Source: Calliopsis andreniformis (Eukaryota > Arthropoda > Insecta > Hymenoptera > Andrenidae). From it: a DNA stretch of 64,000 bases. Of the stretch, positions 1 through 12,800 are shown piece by piece. Position numbers and translations under genes: made by a program. Numbering within the stretch: position 1 is the stretch's first letter; each line of letters opens with the position of its first letter. The notes under the pieces were generated by a model. The model ran no database searches, was not told the DNA's origin, and saw only the letters and a program-made list of their open reading frames with translations. The DNA lies in NCBI RefSeq assembly GCF_051401765.1, contig NW_027480438.1, positions 1,364,001-1,428,000 on the forward strand, given 5' to 3'.

Positions 1-206
1 ACAACCCTCAATCCGCAGTCATCAATATTCAATCATCAATATTCAATCTTCAATCCTCAATCCTCAATCCTCAATCCTCAATCCTCAATCCTCAATCCTC
101 AATCTTCAACCCTGAATCCTCAATCCTCAATACTCAATCCTCAATCTTCGATCCTCAATACTCAATCTTCAATCCTCAATCCTCAATCCTCAATTCTCAA
201 TCCTCA
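1..206 (+). repeat. Copy of 2101-2306, offset 2,100 bp
   Basis: Bases 1-206 read the same as 2101-2306, including the landmark CCGCAGTCATCAATATTC and the variant CTTCGATCC. They diverge at 207, where this copy has CAGTCC and the other CAATCC. A third copy starts at 9,327. The offset of 2,100 is exactly 300 heptamers. After the break the first copy moves into a different cassette, so this is a fragment of a block whose left part lies outside the window. Confidence 0.85.
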
Positions 207-249
207 GTCCTCAATATTCAATCATAAATATTCAATCTTCAATCCTCAA

Positions 250-1040
250 TCCTCAATCCTCAATCCTCAATCCTCAATCCTCATTCCCCAACCCTCAATC
301 CTCATTCCTCAAACCTCAACCCTCAACCCTCAGTCCTCATACTCAATTCTCAATTCTCAATCCTCAATCCTCAATCCTCAATCTTCAATCCTCAATAATC
401 AATCTCCAATCCTCAATCCTCAATTCTCGATCCTCAATCCTCAGGCATCAATACTCAATCTTCAATACTCAACCCCCAGTCCTCACTCCTCAATCCTCAA
501 TCCTCAAACCTCAATCCTCAATCCTCAATATTCAATCATCAATACTCAATCTTCAATCCGCAATCCTCAATCCTCAATCCTCAACCCTCAATCCTCATTC
601 CTCAAACCTCAATCCTCAACCCTCAGTCCTCATACTCAATTCTCAATTCTCAATCCTCAATTCTCAATCCTCAATCTTCAGTCCTCAATAATCAATCTCC
701 AATTCTTGATCCTCAATCCCCAATCTTCAATCCTTAATCCTCAACCTTCAATCCCCAATCCCCAGTACTCAATCTTCAATCCCCAATGCTCTATCCTCAA
801 TCCTCAATCCTCAGTCCTCAGACCTCAATCTTCAATCCTCTAACCTCAATCCTCAACCGTCAGTCCTCATTCTCCAACCTCAATCCTCAATCCTCAATCC
901 TCAATCTTCAATCCCCAATACTCAATCTTCAATCCTCAATCCTCAATACTCAATCCTCAATTCTCAAGCCTCAGGCAACAATACTCAATCTTCAATACTC
1001 AATCCTCAATCCTCAATCCTCAATCCTCAACCATCAATCC
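250..1040 (+). repeat. Higher-order block L1, copy of 4,333-5,123 (offset 4,083)
   Basis: Shared diagnostic heptamers include CATTCCCCAACCC (282 and 4,365), CAATGCT (787 and 4,870), CTCTAACC and CAAGCCTCAGGCAACAAT. The offset stays at 4,083 bp (583 heptamers plus 2 bases) across the block. Near 1,041 the first copy switches to a cassette that lies 4,905 bp away, so 822 bp present at about 5,124-5,945 are missing here. A related block recurs at 41.86-44.3 kb. Confidence 0.85.
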
Positions 1041-2650
1041 TCAATCCTCAATCCTAATTCCTCAATCCTCATTCTTCAATCCTCAATACCCAATCCTCAA
1101 TTTCAATCCTCAATCCTCAATCCTCATTTCTCAATCCTCAATCTTCAACCCTCAGACCTCATCCTCCATCCTCAGTACTCAATCCTCTATCCTCAATCTT
1201 CAATCCTCAATACTCAATCTTCGATCCTCATTCCTCAATCCTCAATCCTCAATCCTCAATCTTCAATCGCCAATACTCAATCTGCAATCCCCAATACTCA
1301 AACCTCAATCCTCAATCCTCATTACTCAATCCTCAATACCCAATCCTCAATCCTCAATCCTCAATCCTCAATCCTCAATATTCAATCATCAATCCTCAAT
1401 CTTGAATACTGAATCTTCAATCCTCAATACTCAACCTTCAATCCTCAATCCTCAATCCTCAATCCTCAATCCTCAATCCTCAATCCTCAGGCATCAATAC
1501 TCAATCTACAATATTCAATCCACAATCCTCAATCCTCAATCCTCAGGCATCAATACTCAATCTACAATATTCAATCCACAATCCTTAATCCTCAATCCAC
1601 AATCCTCAACCTTCAATACTCAATACTCAATTTTCAATCCTCAATCCTCAATCCTCAATCCTCAATCCTCAATCCTCAATCCTCAATCATCAATCCTCAA
1701 TATTCAATCCTCAATACTCAACCTTCAATCATCAATCCTCAATCCTCAATTCTCAGTCGTCAATCCTCAGTCATCAATCCTCAATCTTCAATACTCAATC
1801 GTCAATCCTTAGTCCTCAATCCTCAATCCTCGATCCTCGTTCCTCAAACCTCAATCCTCAACCCTCAGTCTTCATCCTCAATCCTCAAACCTCAATCCTC
1901 AACCCTCAATATTCAATCATCAATACTCAATCTTCAATCCTCAATCCTCAAACCTCAACCCTCAATCCTCATTCTTCAATCCTAAATACCCAATCCTCAA
2001 TCTTCAATCCTCAATCCTCAATCCTCAATTCTCAATCCTCAATCCTTATTCCCCAGACCTCAAACATCAATATTCAACCCTTAGTCCTCGTCCACAATCC
2101 ACAACCCTCAATCCGCAGTCATCAATATTCAATCATCAATATTCAATCTTCAATCCTCAATCCTCAATCCTCAATCCTCAATCCTCAATCCTCAATCCTC
2201 AATCTTCAACCCTGAATCCTCAATCCTCAATACTCAATCCTCAATCTTCGATCCTCAATACTCAATCTTCAATCCTCAATCCTCAATCCTCAATTCTCAA
2301 TCCTCAATCCTCAATCCTCAATCCTCAATCCTCAATCCTCAATCCTCAATCCACAATCCTCAACCTTCTATACTCAATAATCAATCTCCAATCCTAGATC
2401 GTCAATCCTCAATCCTCAATCCTCAATCTTCAACCCTGAATCCTCAATCCTCAATACTCAATACTCAATCTTCAATCCTCAATACTCAATCTTCAATCCT
2501 CAATCCTCAATCCTCAATCCTCAGTCCTCAATCTTCAACCCTCAACACTCAACCTTCAATCCTCAATCCTAAATCCTCAATCCTCAATCCTCAATCTTCA
2601 ATCCTCATCACTAATCTTCAATCCTCAATCCTCAATCCTCAATCCTCAAT
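1041..2650 (+). repeat. Higher-order block L2, first of three copies
   Basis: The block opens with CCTAATTCC at 1,053 and carries CGCCAATACTCAATCTGC at 1,269, two CAGGCAT units near 1,488 and 1,550, the CAGTCGTCAATCC cassette near 1,755, and CTTCTATACTCAATAATC at 2,365. The first part matches 5,946-6,795 at offset 4,905. The whole matches about 8,290-9,876 at an offset that falls from 7,247 to 7,240 to 7,226, in steps that are multiples of 7. The three copies therefore differ mainly by gain or loss of whole heptamers and by scattered substitutions. Confidence 0.82.
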
Positions 2651-4332
2651 CCTCAATCCTTAATCCTCAGACCTCAAACATCAATATTCAACCCTCAGTC
2701 CTCGTCCTCAATCCACAACACTCAATCCTCAGTCCTCAATATTCAATCATAAATATTCAATCTTCAATCCTCAATCCTCAATCCTCAATCCTCAATCCTC
2801 AATCCTCATTCTTCAATCCTCAATACCCAATCCTCAATCTTCAATCCTCAATCCTCAATCCTCAATCCTAATTCCTCAATCCTCATTCTTCAATCCTCAA
2901 TACCCAATCCTCAATTTCAATCCTCAATCCTCAATCCTCATTTCTCAATCCTCAATCCTCAACCCTCAGCCCTCATCCTCCATCCTCAGTACTCAATCCT
3001 CTATCCTCAATCTTCTATCCTCAATACTCAATCTTCAATCCTCATTCCTCAATCCTCAATCCTCAATCCTCAATCTTCAATCCTCAAACATCTATCCTCA
3101 ATTCTCAATCCTCAATCCTCAGTCCTCAATCCTCAATCCTCAATCCTCAATCCTCAATCCTCAATCCTCAATATTCAATCATCAATACTCAATCTTTAAC
3201 ACTCAATCTTCAATCCTCAATACTCAATCTTCAATCCTCAATCCTCAATCCTCAATCCTCAATCCTCAATCCTCAATATTCAATCCTCAATACTCAATCT
3301 TCAATCCTCAATCCTCAATCCTCAATATTCAATCCTCAATACTCAATCCTCAATCATCAATACTCAATCTTCAACCCTCAATCTTCAATCCTCAATACTC
3401 AATCCTCAATCCTCAATATTCAACCCTCAGCCCTCATCCTCCATCCTCAATACTCAATCCTCAATCCCCAATCTTCAATCCTCAATTCTCAATCTTCCAT
3501 CCTCGATCCTCAATCCTCAATATTCAATCCTCAATACTCAATCTTCAATCATCAATCCTCAATCCCCAATTCTCAGTCGTCAATCCTCAGTCATCAATCC
3601 TCAATCTTCAATACTCAATCGTCAATCCCTAGTCCTCAATCCTCAATCCTCAATCCTCGTTCCTCAAACCTCAATCCTCAATCCTCAATATTCTATCATC
3701 CATACTCAATCTTCAATCCTCAATACTCAATCCTCAATCCTCAATCCTCAATCCTCATTCCTCAATATTCAATCATCAATACTCAATCTTCAACCCTCAA
3801 TCTTCAATCCTCAATACTCAATCTTCAATCCTGAATCCTCAATCCTCAATCCTCAATCCTCAATCCTCAGGCATCAATACTCAATCTACAATATTCAATC
3901 CTCAATCCTTAACCCTCAATCCACAATCCTCAAGCTTCAATACTCAATACTGAATCTTCAATCCTCAATCCTCAATCCTCAATCCTCAATTCTCAATCCT
4001 CAATCTTCAATCCTCAATTCTCAATCTTCAATCCTCGATCCTCAATCCTCAATCCTCAATATTCAATCATCAATACTCAATCTTCAACCCTCAATCTTCA
4101 ATCCTCAATACTCAATCTTCAATCCTCAATCCTCAATCCTCAATCCTCAATCCTCAATCCTCAATCCTCAGGCATCAATACTCAATCTACAATATTCAAT
4201 CCTCAGTCCTTAATCATCAATCCACAATCCTCAACCTTCAATACTCAATACTCAATCTTCAATCCTCAATCCTCAGTCCTCAATTCTCAATCCTCAATCC
4301 TCAATCCTCAGGCATCAATACTCAATCTTCAA
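2651..4332 (+). repeat. Mosaic satellite stretch between L2 and the second L1 copy
   Basis: Only heptamer repeat is present. Recognisable pieces are the CAGACCTCAAACATC segment (about 2,668), the AATATT/ATAAATATT segment (about 2,740), the CAGCCCTCATCCTCC segment (about 2,967), a CAGTCGTCAATCC cassette (about 3,573) and CAGGCAT units (about 3,868, 4,170 and 4,308). CAAGCTTCAATAC near 3,931 contains a HindIII palindrome, also seen near 18,836, 25,267, 26,406, 29,710 and 41,470. No gene is seen. Confidence 0.8.
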
Positions 4333-5945
4333 TGCTCAATCCTCAATCCTCAATCCTCAATCCTCATTCCCCAACCCTCAATCCTCATTCCTCAAACCTC
4401 AACCCTCAACCCTCAGTCCTCATACTCAATTCTCAATTCTCAATCCTCAATCCTCAATCCTCAATCTTCAATCCTCAATAATCAATCTCCAATCCTCAAT
4501 CCTCAATTCTCGATCCTCAATCCTCAGGCATCAATACTCAATCTTCAATACTCAACCCCCAGTCCTCACTCCTCAATCCTCAATCCTCAAACCTCAATCC
4601 TCAATCCTCAATATTCAATCATCAATACTCAATCTTCAATCCGCAATCCTCAATCCTCAATCCTCAACCCTCAATCCTCATTCCTCAAACCTCAATCCTC
4701 AACCCTCAGTCCTCATACTCAATTCTCAATTCTCAATCCTCAATTCTCAATCCTCAATCTTCAGTCCTCAATAATCAATCTCCAATTCTTGATCCTCAAT
4801 CCCCAATCTTCAATCCTTAATCCTCAACCTTCAATCCCCAATCCCCAGTACTCAATCTTCAATCCTCAATGCTCTATCCTCAATCCTCAATCCTCAGTCC
4901 TCAGACCTCAATCTTCAATCCTCTAACCTCAATCCTCAACCGTCAGTCCTCATTCTCCAACCTCAATCCTCAATCCTCAATCCTCAATCTTCAATCCCCA
5001 ATACTCAATCTTCAATCCTCAATCCTCAATACTCAATCCTCAATTCTCAAGCCTCAGGCAACAATACTCAATCTTCAATACTCAATCCTCAATCCTCAAT
5101 CCTCAATCCTCAATCCTCAACCATCAATCCTCATTCCTCAAACCTCAATCCTCAACCCTCAGTCCTCATCCTCAATTCTCAATTCTCAATCCTCAATCGT
5201 CAATCCTCAATCTTCAATCCTCAATAATCAATCTCCGATCCTAGATCCTCAATCCCCAATCTTCAATCGTTAATCCTCAATATTCAATCCTCAATCCCCA
5301 GTCATCAATCTTCAATCCTCAATGCTCAATCCTCAATCCTCAATCCTCAATCCTCAGTCCTCAATCCCCAATCCTCAATCCTCTAACCTCAATCCTCAAC
5401 CGTCAGTCCTCGTCCTCAATCCTCAAACCTCAATCCTCAATCCTCAATATTCAATCGACAATACTCAATCATCAATCCTCAATCCTCAAACCTCAATCCT
5501 CAATCCTCATTCTTCAATCCTAAATACCCAATCCTCAATCTACAATCCTCAATCCTCAATCCTCAATTCTCAATCCTCAATCCTTAATACTCAGACCTCA
5601 AACATCAATATTCAACCCTCAGCCCTCGTCCTCAATCCGCAACCCTCAATCCTCAGTCCTCAATATTCAATCATCAATATTCAATCTTCAGTCCTCAATC
5701 CGCAATCCTCAATCCTCGATTCTCAATCCTCAATTTTCAACCCTGAATCCTCAATCCTCAATACTCAATCCTCAATCTTCAATCCTCAATACCCAATCTT
5801 CAATCCTCAATCCTCAATCCTCAATCCTCAATCCTCAATCTTCAATCCTCAACACTAATCTTCAATCCTCAATCCCCAATCCTCAGTCCTCAATCCTCAT
5901 TCTTCAATCCTCAATACCCAATCCTCAATCTTCAACCCTCAATCC
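4333..5945 (+). repeat. Higher-order block L1, second copy plus an 822-bp stretch absent from copy 1
   Basis: 4,333-5,123 repeats 250-1,040. The following 822 bp have no counterpart in the first copy. They contain CGATCCTAGATCC (about 5,236), CAATCGTTAATCC, CAATGCT (5,322) and a run of CAGTCCTCGTCC-type units. The same order reappears at about 42.6-44.2 kb: the CAATGCT landmark at 4,870 pairs with one at 43,300 (offset 38,430). This copy therefore looks like the fuller version, and 822 bp (not a multiple of 7) were lost from copy 1 or gained here. Confidence 0.78.
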
Positions 5946-8289
5946 TCAATCCTCAATCCTAATTCCTCAATCCTCATTCTTCAATCCTCAATACCCAATC
6001 CTCAATTTCAATCCTCAATCCTCAATCCTCATTTCTCAATCCTCAATCTTCAACCCTCAGACCTCATCCTCCATCCTCAGTACTCAATCCTCTATCCTCA
6101 ATCTTCAATCCTCAATACTCAATCTTCGATCCTCATTCCTCAATCCTCAATCCTCAATCCTCAATCTTCAATCGCCAATACTCAATCTGCAATCCCCAAT
6201 ACTCAAACCTCAATCCTCAATCCTCATTACTCAATCCTCAATACCCAATCCTCAATCCGCAATCCTCAATCCTCAATCCTCAATATTCAATCATCAATCC
6301 TCAATCTTGAATACTCAATCTTCAATCCTCAATACTCAACCTTCAATCCTCAATCCTCAATCCTCAATCCTCAATCCTCAATCCTCAATCCTCAGGCATC
6401 AATACTCAATCTACAATATTCAATCCACAATCCTCAATCCTCAATCCTCAGGCATCAATACTCAATCTACAATATTCAATCCACAATCCTTAATCCTCAA
6501 TCCACAATCCTCAACCTTCAATACTCAATACTCAATCTTCAATCCTCAATCCTCAATCCTCAATCCTCAATCCTCAATCATCAATCCTCAATATTCAATC
6601 CTCAATACTCAACCTTCAATCATCAATCCTCAATCCTCAATTCTCAGTCGTCAATCCTCAGTCATCAATCCTCAATCTTCAATACTCAGTCGTCAATCCT
6701 TAGTCCTCAATCCTCAATCCTCGATCCTCGTTCCTCAAACCTCAATCCTCAACCCTCAGTCTTCATCCTCAATCCTCAAACCTCAATCCTCAACCCTCAA
6801 TATTCAATCATCAATACTCAATCTTCAATCCTCAATCCTCAATCCTCAATACTCAATCTTCAATCCTCAATCCTCAATCCTCAATTCTCAATCCTCAATC
6901 CTCAATCCTCAATCCTCAATACTCAATCCTCAATCCTCAATCCTCAATCCTCAATCCTCAATCCTCAATCCTCAATCCGCAATATTCAATCCTCAATACT
7001 CAATCTTCAATCATCAATCCTCAATCCTCAATTCTCAGTCGTCAATCCTCAGTCATCAATCCTCAATCTTCAATACTCAATCGTCAATCCTTAGTCCTCA
7101 ATCCTCAATCCTCAATCATCGTTCCTCAAACCTCAATCCTCAACCCTCAGTCTTCATCCTCAATCCTCAAACCTCAATCCTCAATCCTCAATATTCAATC
7201 ATCAATACTCAATCTTCAATCCCCAATCCTCAAACCTCAATCCTCAATCCACATTCTTCAATCCTAAATACCCAATCCTTAATCTTCAATCCTCAATCCT
7301 CAATCCTCAATTCTCAATCCTCAATCCTTAATCCTCAGACCTCAAACATCAATATTCAACCCTCAGTCCTCGTCCTCAATACACAACCCTCAATCCTCAG
7401 TCCTCAATATTCAATCATAAATATTCAATCTTCAATCCTCAATCCTCAATCCTCAATCCTCAATCCTCAATCCTCAGGCTTCAACCCTGAATCCTCAATA
7501 CTCAATCCTCAATCTTCAATCCTCAATACTCAATCTTCAATCCTCAATCCTCAATCGTCAATCCTCAATCCTCAATTTTCAATCCTCAACACTCAATCTT
7601 CAATCCTCAATCCTCAATCCTCAATCCTCAATCCTCATTCTTCAATCCTCAATACCCAATCCTCAATCTTCAGTCCTCAATCCTCAATCCTCAATCCTAA
7701 TTCCTCAATCCTCATTCTTCAATCCTCAATACCCAATCCTCAATTTCTATCCTCAATCCTCAATCCTCATTTCTCAATCCTCAACCCTCAACCCTCAGCC
7801 CTCATCCTCCATCCTCAGTACTCAATCCTCTATCCTCAATCTTCAATCCTCAATACTCAATCTTCAATCCTCATTCCTCAATCCTCAATCCTCAATCCTC
7901 AATCTTCAATCCTCAAACATCAATCCTCAATTCTCAATCCTCAATCCTCAGTCCTCAGTCGTCGAACCTCAATCCCCGACCCTTAGCACTCATCCTCAAT
8001 CCTCGTTCCTCAATCCTCAATCCTCAAACCTAAATCCTCTACCGTCAGTCCTCGTCCTCAATCCTCAAACCTCAATCCTCAATCCTCAATATTCAATCAT
8101 CAATACTCAATCCTCAATCTTCAATCCTCAATACCCAATCTTCAATCCTCAATCCTCAATCCTCAATCCTCAATCCTCAATCTTCAATCCTCAACACTAA
8201 TCTTCAATCCTCAATCCCCAATCCTCAATCCTCAATCCTCATTCTTGAATCCTCAATACCCAATCCTCAATCTTCAATCCTCAATCCTC
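5946..8289 (+). repeat. Higher-order block L2 second copy and a long + strand open frame (not a gene)
   Basis: 5,946-6,795 matches 1,041-1,890 at offset 4,905; after that the block follows its own path. A 559-codon + strand frame runs from TTG at 6,307 to 7,986. It consists only of the heptapeptide N-P-Q-S-S-I-L with substitutions. I see no codon-position bias, no initiation or splice context, and no domain. It is long because no mutated heptamer happens to give TAA or TAG in that frame. It ends at CTTAGCAC just after the first CGTCGAA landmark (7,960). I do not call it a CDS. Confidence 0.8.
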
Positions 8290-9876
8290 AATCCTCAATC
8301 CTAATTCCTCAATCCTCATTCTTCAATCCTCAATACCCAATCCTCAATTTCAATCCTCAATCCTCAATCCTCATCTCTCAATCCTCAATCTTCAACCCTC
8401 AGCCCTCATCCTCCATCCTCAGTACTCAATCCTCTATCCTCAACCTTCAATCCCCAATACTCAATCTTCGATCCTCATTCCTCAATCCTCAATCCTCAAT
8501 CCTCAATCTTCAATCGCCAATACTCAATCTGCAATCCCCAATACTCAAACCTCAATCCTCAATCCTCATTACTCAATCCTCAATACCCAATCCTCAATCC
8601 TCAATCCTCAATCCTCAATCCTCAATATTCATTCATCAATACTCAATCTTGAATCCTCAATCTTCAATCCTCAATACTCAACCTTCAATCCTCAGTCCTC
8701 AATCCTCAATCCTCAATCCTCAATCCTCAGGCATCAATACTCAATCTACAATATTCAATCCACAATCCTCAATCCTCAATCCTCAGGCATCAATACTCAA
8801 TCTACAATATTCAATCCACAATCCTTAATCCTCAATCCACAATCCTCAACCTTCAATACTCAATACTCAATCTTCAATCCTCAATCCTCAATCCTCAATC
8901 CTCAATCCTCAATCCTCAATCCTCAATATTCAATCGTCAATACTCAATCTTCAATCATCAATCCTCAATCCTCAATTCTCAGTCGTCAATCCTCAGTCAT
9001 CAATCCTCAATCTTCAATACTCAATCGTCAATCCTTAGTCCTCAATCCTCAATCCTCGATCGTCGTTCCTCAAACCTCAATCCTCAACCCTCAGTCTTCA
9101 TCCTCAATCCTCAAACCTCAATCCTCAACCCTCAATATTCAATCATCAATACTCAATCTTCAATCCTCAATCCTCAAACCTCAACCCTCAATCCTCATTC
9201 TTCAATCCTAAATACCCAATCCTCAATCTTCAATCCTCAATCCTCAATCCTCAATTCTCAATCCTCAATCCTTATTCCCCAGACCTCAAACATCAATATT
9301 CAACCCTTAGTCCTCGTCCACAATCCACAACCCTCAATCCGCAGTCATCAATATTCAATCATCAATATTCAATCTTCAATCCTCAATCCTCAATCCTCAA
9401 TCCTCAATCCTCAATCCTCAATCCTCAATCTTCAACCCTGAATCCTCAATCCTCAATACTCAATCCTCAATCTTCGATCCTCAATACTCAATCTTCAATC
9501 CTCAATCCTCAATCCTCAATTCTCAATCCTCAATCCTCAATCCTCAATCCTCAATCCTCAATCCTCAATCCTCAATCCACAATCCTCAACCTTCTATACT
9601 CAATAATCAATCTCCAATCCTAGATCGTCAATCCTCAATCCTCAATCCTCAATCTTCAACCCTGAATCCTCAATCCTCAATACTCAATACTCAATCTTCA
9701 ATCCTCAATACTCAATCTTCAATCCTCAATCCTCAATCCTCAATCCTCAGTCCTCAATCTTCAACCCTCAACACTCAACCTTCAATCCTCAATCCTAAAT
9801 CCTCAATCCTCAATCCTCAATCTTCAATCCTCATCACTAATCTTCAATCCTCAATCCTCAATCCTCAATCCTCAAT
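8290..9876 (+). repeat. Higher-order block L2, third copy
   Basis: This repeats 1,041-2,650 in order, from CCTAATTCC (8,300) through the CGCC marker (8,515) and the CAGGCAT pair (8,728 and about 8,790) to CCGCAGTCATC (about 9,337), CTTCTATAC (9,591) and CTCATCACTAATC (about 9,830). The similarity stops just after that: here the array continues into a CATTCTTCAATCC segment, while the first copy continues into a CAGACCTC segment. CGATCGTCG near 9,058 is a private variant. Confidence 0.82.
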
Positions 9877-12800
9877 CCTCAATCCTCATTCTTCAATCCT
9901 CAATACCCAATCCTCAATCTTCAGTCCTCGATCCTCAAACCTCAATCCTAATTCCTCAATCCTCATTCTTCAAACCTCAATACCCAATCCTCAATTTCAA
10001 TCCTCAACCCTCAATCCTCATTTCTCAATCCTCAATCCTCAACCCTCAGCCCTCATCCTCCATCCTCAATCCTCAATACTCAATCCTCAATCTTCAATCC
10101 TCAATTCTCAATCTTCAATCCTCGATCGTCAATCATCAATCCTCAATCCTCAATCCTCAGGCATCAATACTCAATCGTCAATGCTCAATCCTCAATCCTC
10201 AATCCTCAATCCTAATTCCCCAAACCCTCAATCCTCATTCCTCAAAGCTCAATCCTCAACCCTCAGTCCTCATACTCAATTCTCAATTCTCAATCCTCAA
10301 TCCTCAATCCTCAATCTTCAATCCTCAATAATCAATCTCCAATCCTCAATACTCTATCCTCGATCCTCAATCCTCAGGCATCAATACTCAATCTTCAATA
10401 CACAATCCTCAATCCTCAATCCTCAATCCTCAATCCTCAATCCTCAATCCTCAATCCTCAATCCTCAATCCTCAATCCTCATTTCTCAATCCTCAATCCT
10501 CAGTCCTCAGTCGTCGAATCTCAATCCCCGACGCTTAGAACTCATCCTCAATCCTCAGTCCTCAATCCTCAATCCTCAAACCTAAATCCTCTACCGTCAG
10601 TCCTCGTCCTCAATCCTCAAACCTCAATCCTCAATCCTCAATATTCAATCATCAATACTCAATCTTCAATCCTCAATCCTGAATCCTCAATCCTCAATCC
10701 TCAATCCTCAATCCTCAATATTCAATCATCAATACTCAATCTTCAACCCTCAATCTTCAATCGTCAATACTCAATCTTCAATCCTCAATCCTCAATCCTC
10801 AATCCTCAATCCTCAATCTTCAATCCTCAACACTCAATCTTCAATCCTCAATCCTCAATCCTCAATCCTCAATCCACATTCTTCAATCCTCAATACCCAA
10901 TCCTCAATCTTCAATCCTCAATCCTCAATCCTCAATCCCAATTCCTCAATCCTCATTTCTCAATCCTCAATCCTCAACCCAGAGCCCTCATCCTCCATCC
11001 TCAGTACTCAATCCTCTATCCTCAATCTTCAATCCTCAATACCCAATCTTCAATCCTCATTCCTCAATCCTCAATCCTCAATCCTCAATCTTCAATCCTC
11101 AATACTCAATCTGCAACCCTCAATCCTCAAACCTCAATCCTCAATCCTCATTCCTCAATCCTCAATACCCAATCCTCAATCCTCAGTACTCAATCCTCAA
11201 TCCTCAATCCTCAATCTTCAACCCTGAATCCTCAATCCTCAATACTCAATCCTCAATCTTCAATCCTCAATACTCAATCTTCCATCCTCAATCCTCAATC
11301 CTCAATCCTCAATATTCAATCATCAATACTCAATCTTCAATCCTCATTCCTCAATCCCCAATTCTCAATCCTCAATCCTCAATCCTCAATCCTCAGTCCT
11401 CATACTCAATTCTCAATTCTCAATCCTCAATCCTCAATCCTCAATCTTCAATCCTCAATAATCAATCTCCAATCCTCAATCCTCAATCCTCGATCCTCAA
11501 TCCTCAGGCATCAATACTCAATCTTCAATACCCAATCCTCAATCCTCAATCCTCAATCCTCAATCCTCAGACCTCAATCCTCAATCCTCAATATTCAATC
11601 ATCAATACTCAATCTTCAATCCTCAATCGTCAATCCTCAATTCTCAATCCTCAATCCTCAGTCCTCAGTCGTCGAATCTCAATCCCCGACGCTTAGCACT
11701 CATCCTCAATCCTCAGTCCTCAATCCTCAACCCTCAAACCTAAATCCTCTGCCGTCAGTCCTGGTCCTCAATCCTCAAACCTCAATCCTCAATCCTCAAT
11801 ATTCAATCATCAATACTCGATCTTCAATCCTCAATCCTCAATCCTCAATCCTCAATCCTCAATCCTCAATCCTCAAACCTCAATACTCAATCCTCAATAT
11901 TCAATCATCAATACTCAATCTTCAATCCCCAATCCTCAAACCTCAATCCTCAATCCTCATTCTTCAATCCTAAATACCCAATCCTTAATCTGCAATCCTC
12001 AATCCTCAATCCTCAATTCTCAATCCTCAATCCTTAATCCTCAGACCTCAAACATCAATATTCAGCCCTCAGTCCTCGTCCTCAATCCACAACACTCAAT
12101 CCTCAGTCCTCAATATTCAATCATAAATATTCAATCTTCAATCCTCAATCCTCAATCCTCAATCCTCAATCCTCAATCCTCAATATTCAACCCTGAATCC
12201 TCAATCCTCAATACTCAATCCTCAATCTTCAATGCTCAATACTCAATCTTCAATCCTCAATCCTCAATCGCCAATCCTCAATCCTCAATTTTCAATCCTC
12301 AACACTCAATCTTCAATCCTCAATCCTCATTCCTCAATCCTCAATCCTCATTCTTCAATCCTCAATACCCAATCCTCAATCTTCAATCCTCAATCCTCAA
12401 TCCTCAATCCTAATTCCTCAATCCTCATTCTTCAATCCTAAATACCCAATCCTCAATTTCAATCCTCAGTCCTCAATCCTCATTTCTCAATCCTCAATCC
12501 TCAACCCTCAGCCCTCATCCTCCATCCTCAGTACTCAATCCTCTATCCTCAATCTTCAATCCTCAATACTCAATCTTCAATCCTCATTCCTCAATCCTCA
12601 ATCCTCAATCCTCAATACTCAATCTGCAAACCTCAATCCTCAAACCTCAATCCTCAATCCTCATTTCTCAATCCTCAATACCCATCCTCAATCCTCAATT
12701 CTCAATCCTCAATCCTCAATATTGAATCATCAATAGTCAATCTTCAATCCTCCATCTTCAATCCTCAATACTCAATCTTCAATCCTCAATCCTCTATCCT

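Noticed and set aside
6307..7986. 559-codon + strand ORF as a protein-coding gene
   Set aside because: It is pure heptapeptide repeat, starts at TTG, ends at a mutated heptamer and is matched by similar frames wherever stop-creating variants are sparse. There is no domain, codon bias or gene context.
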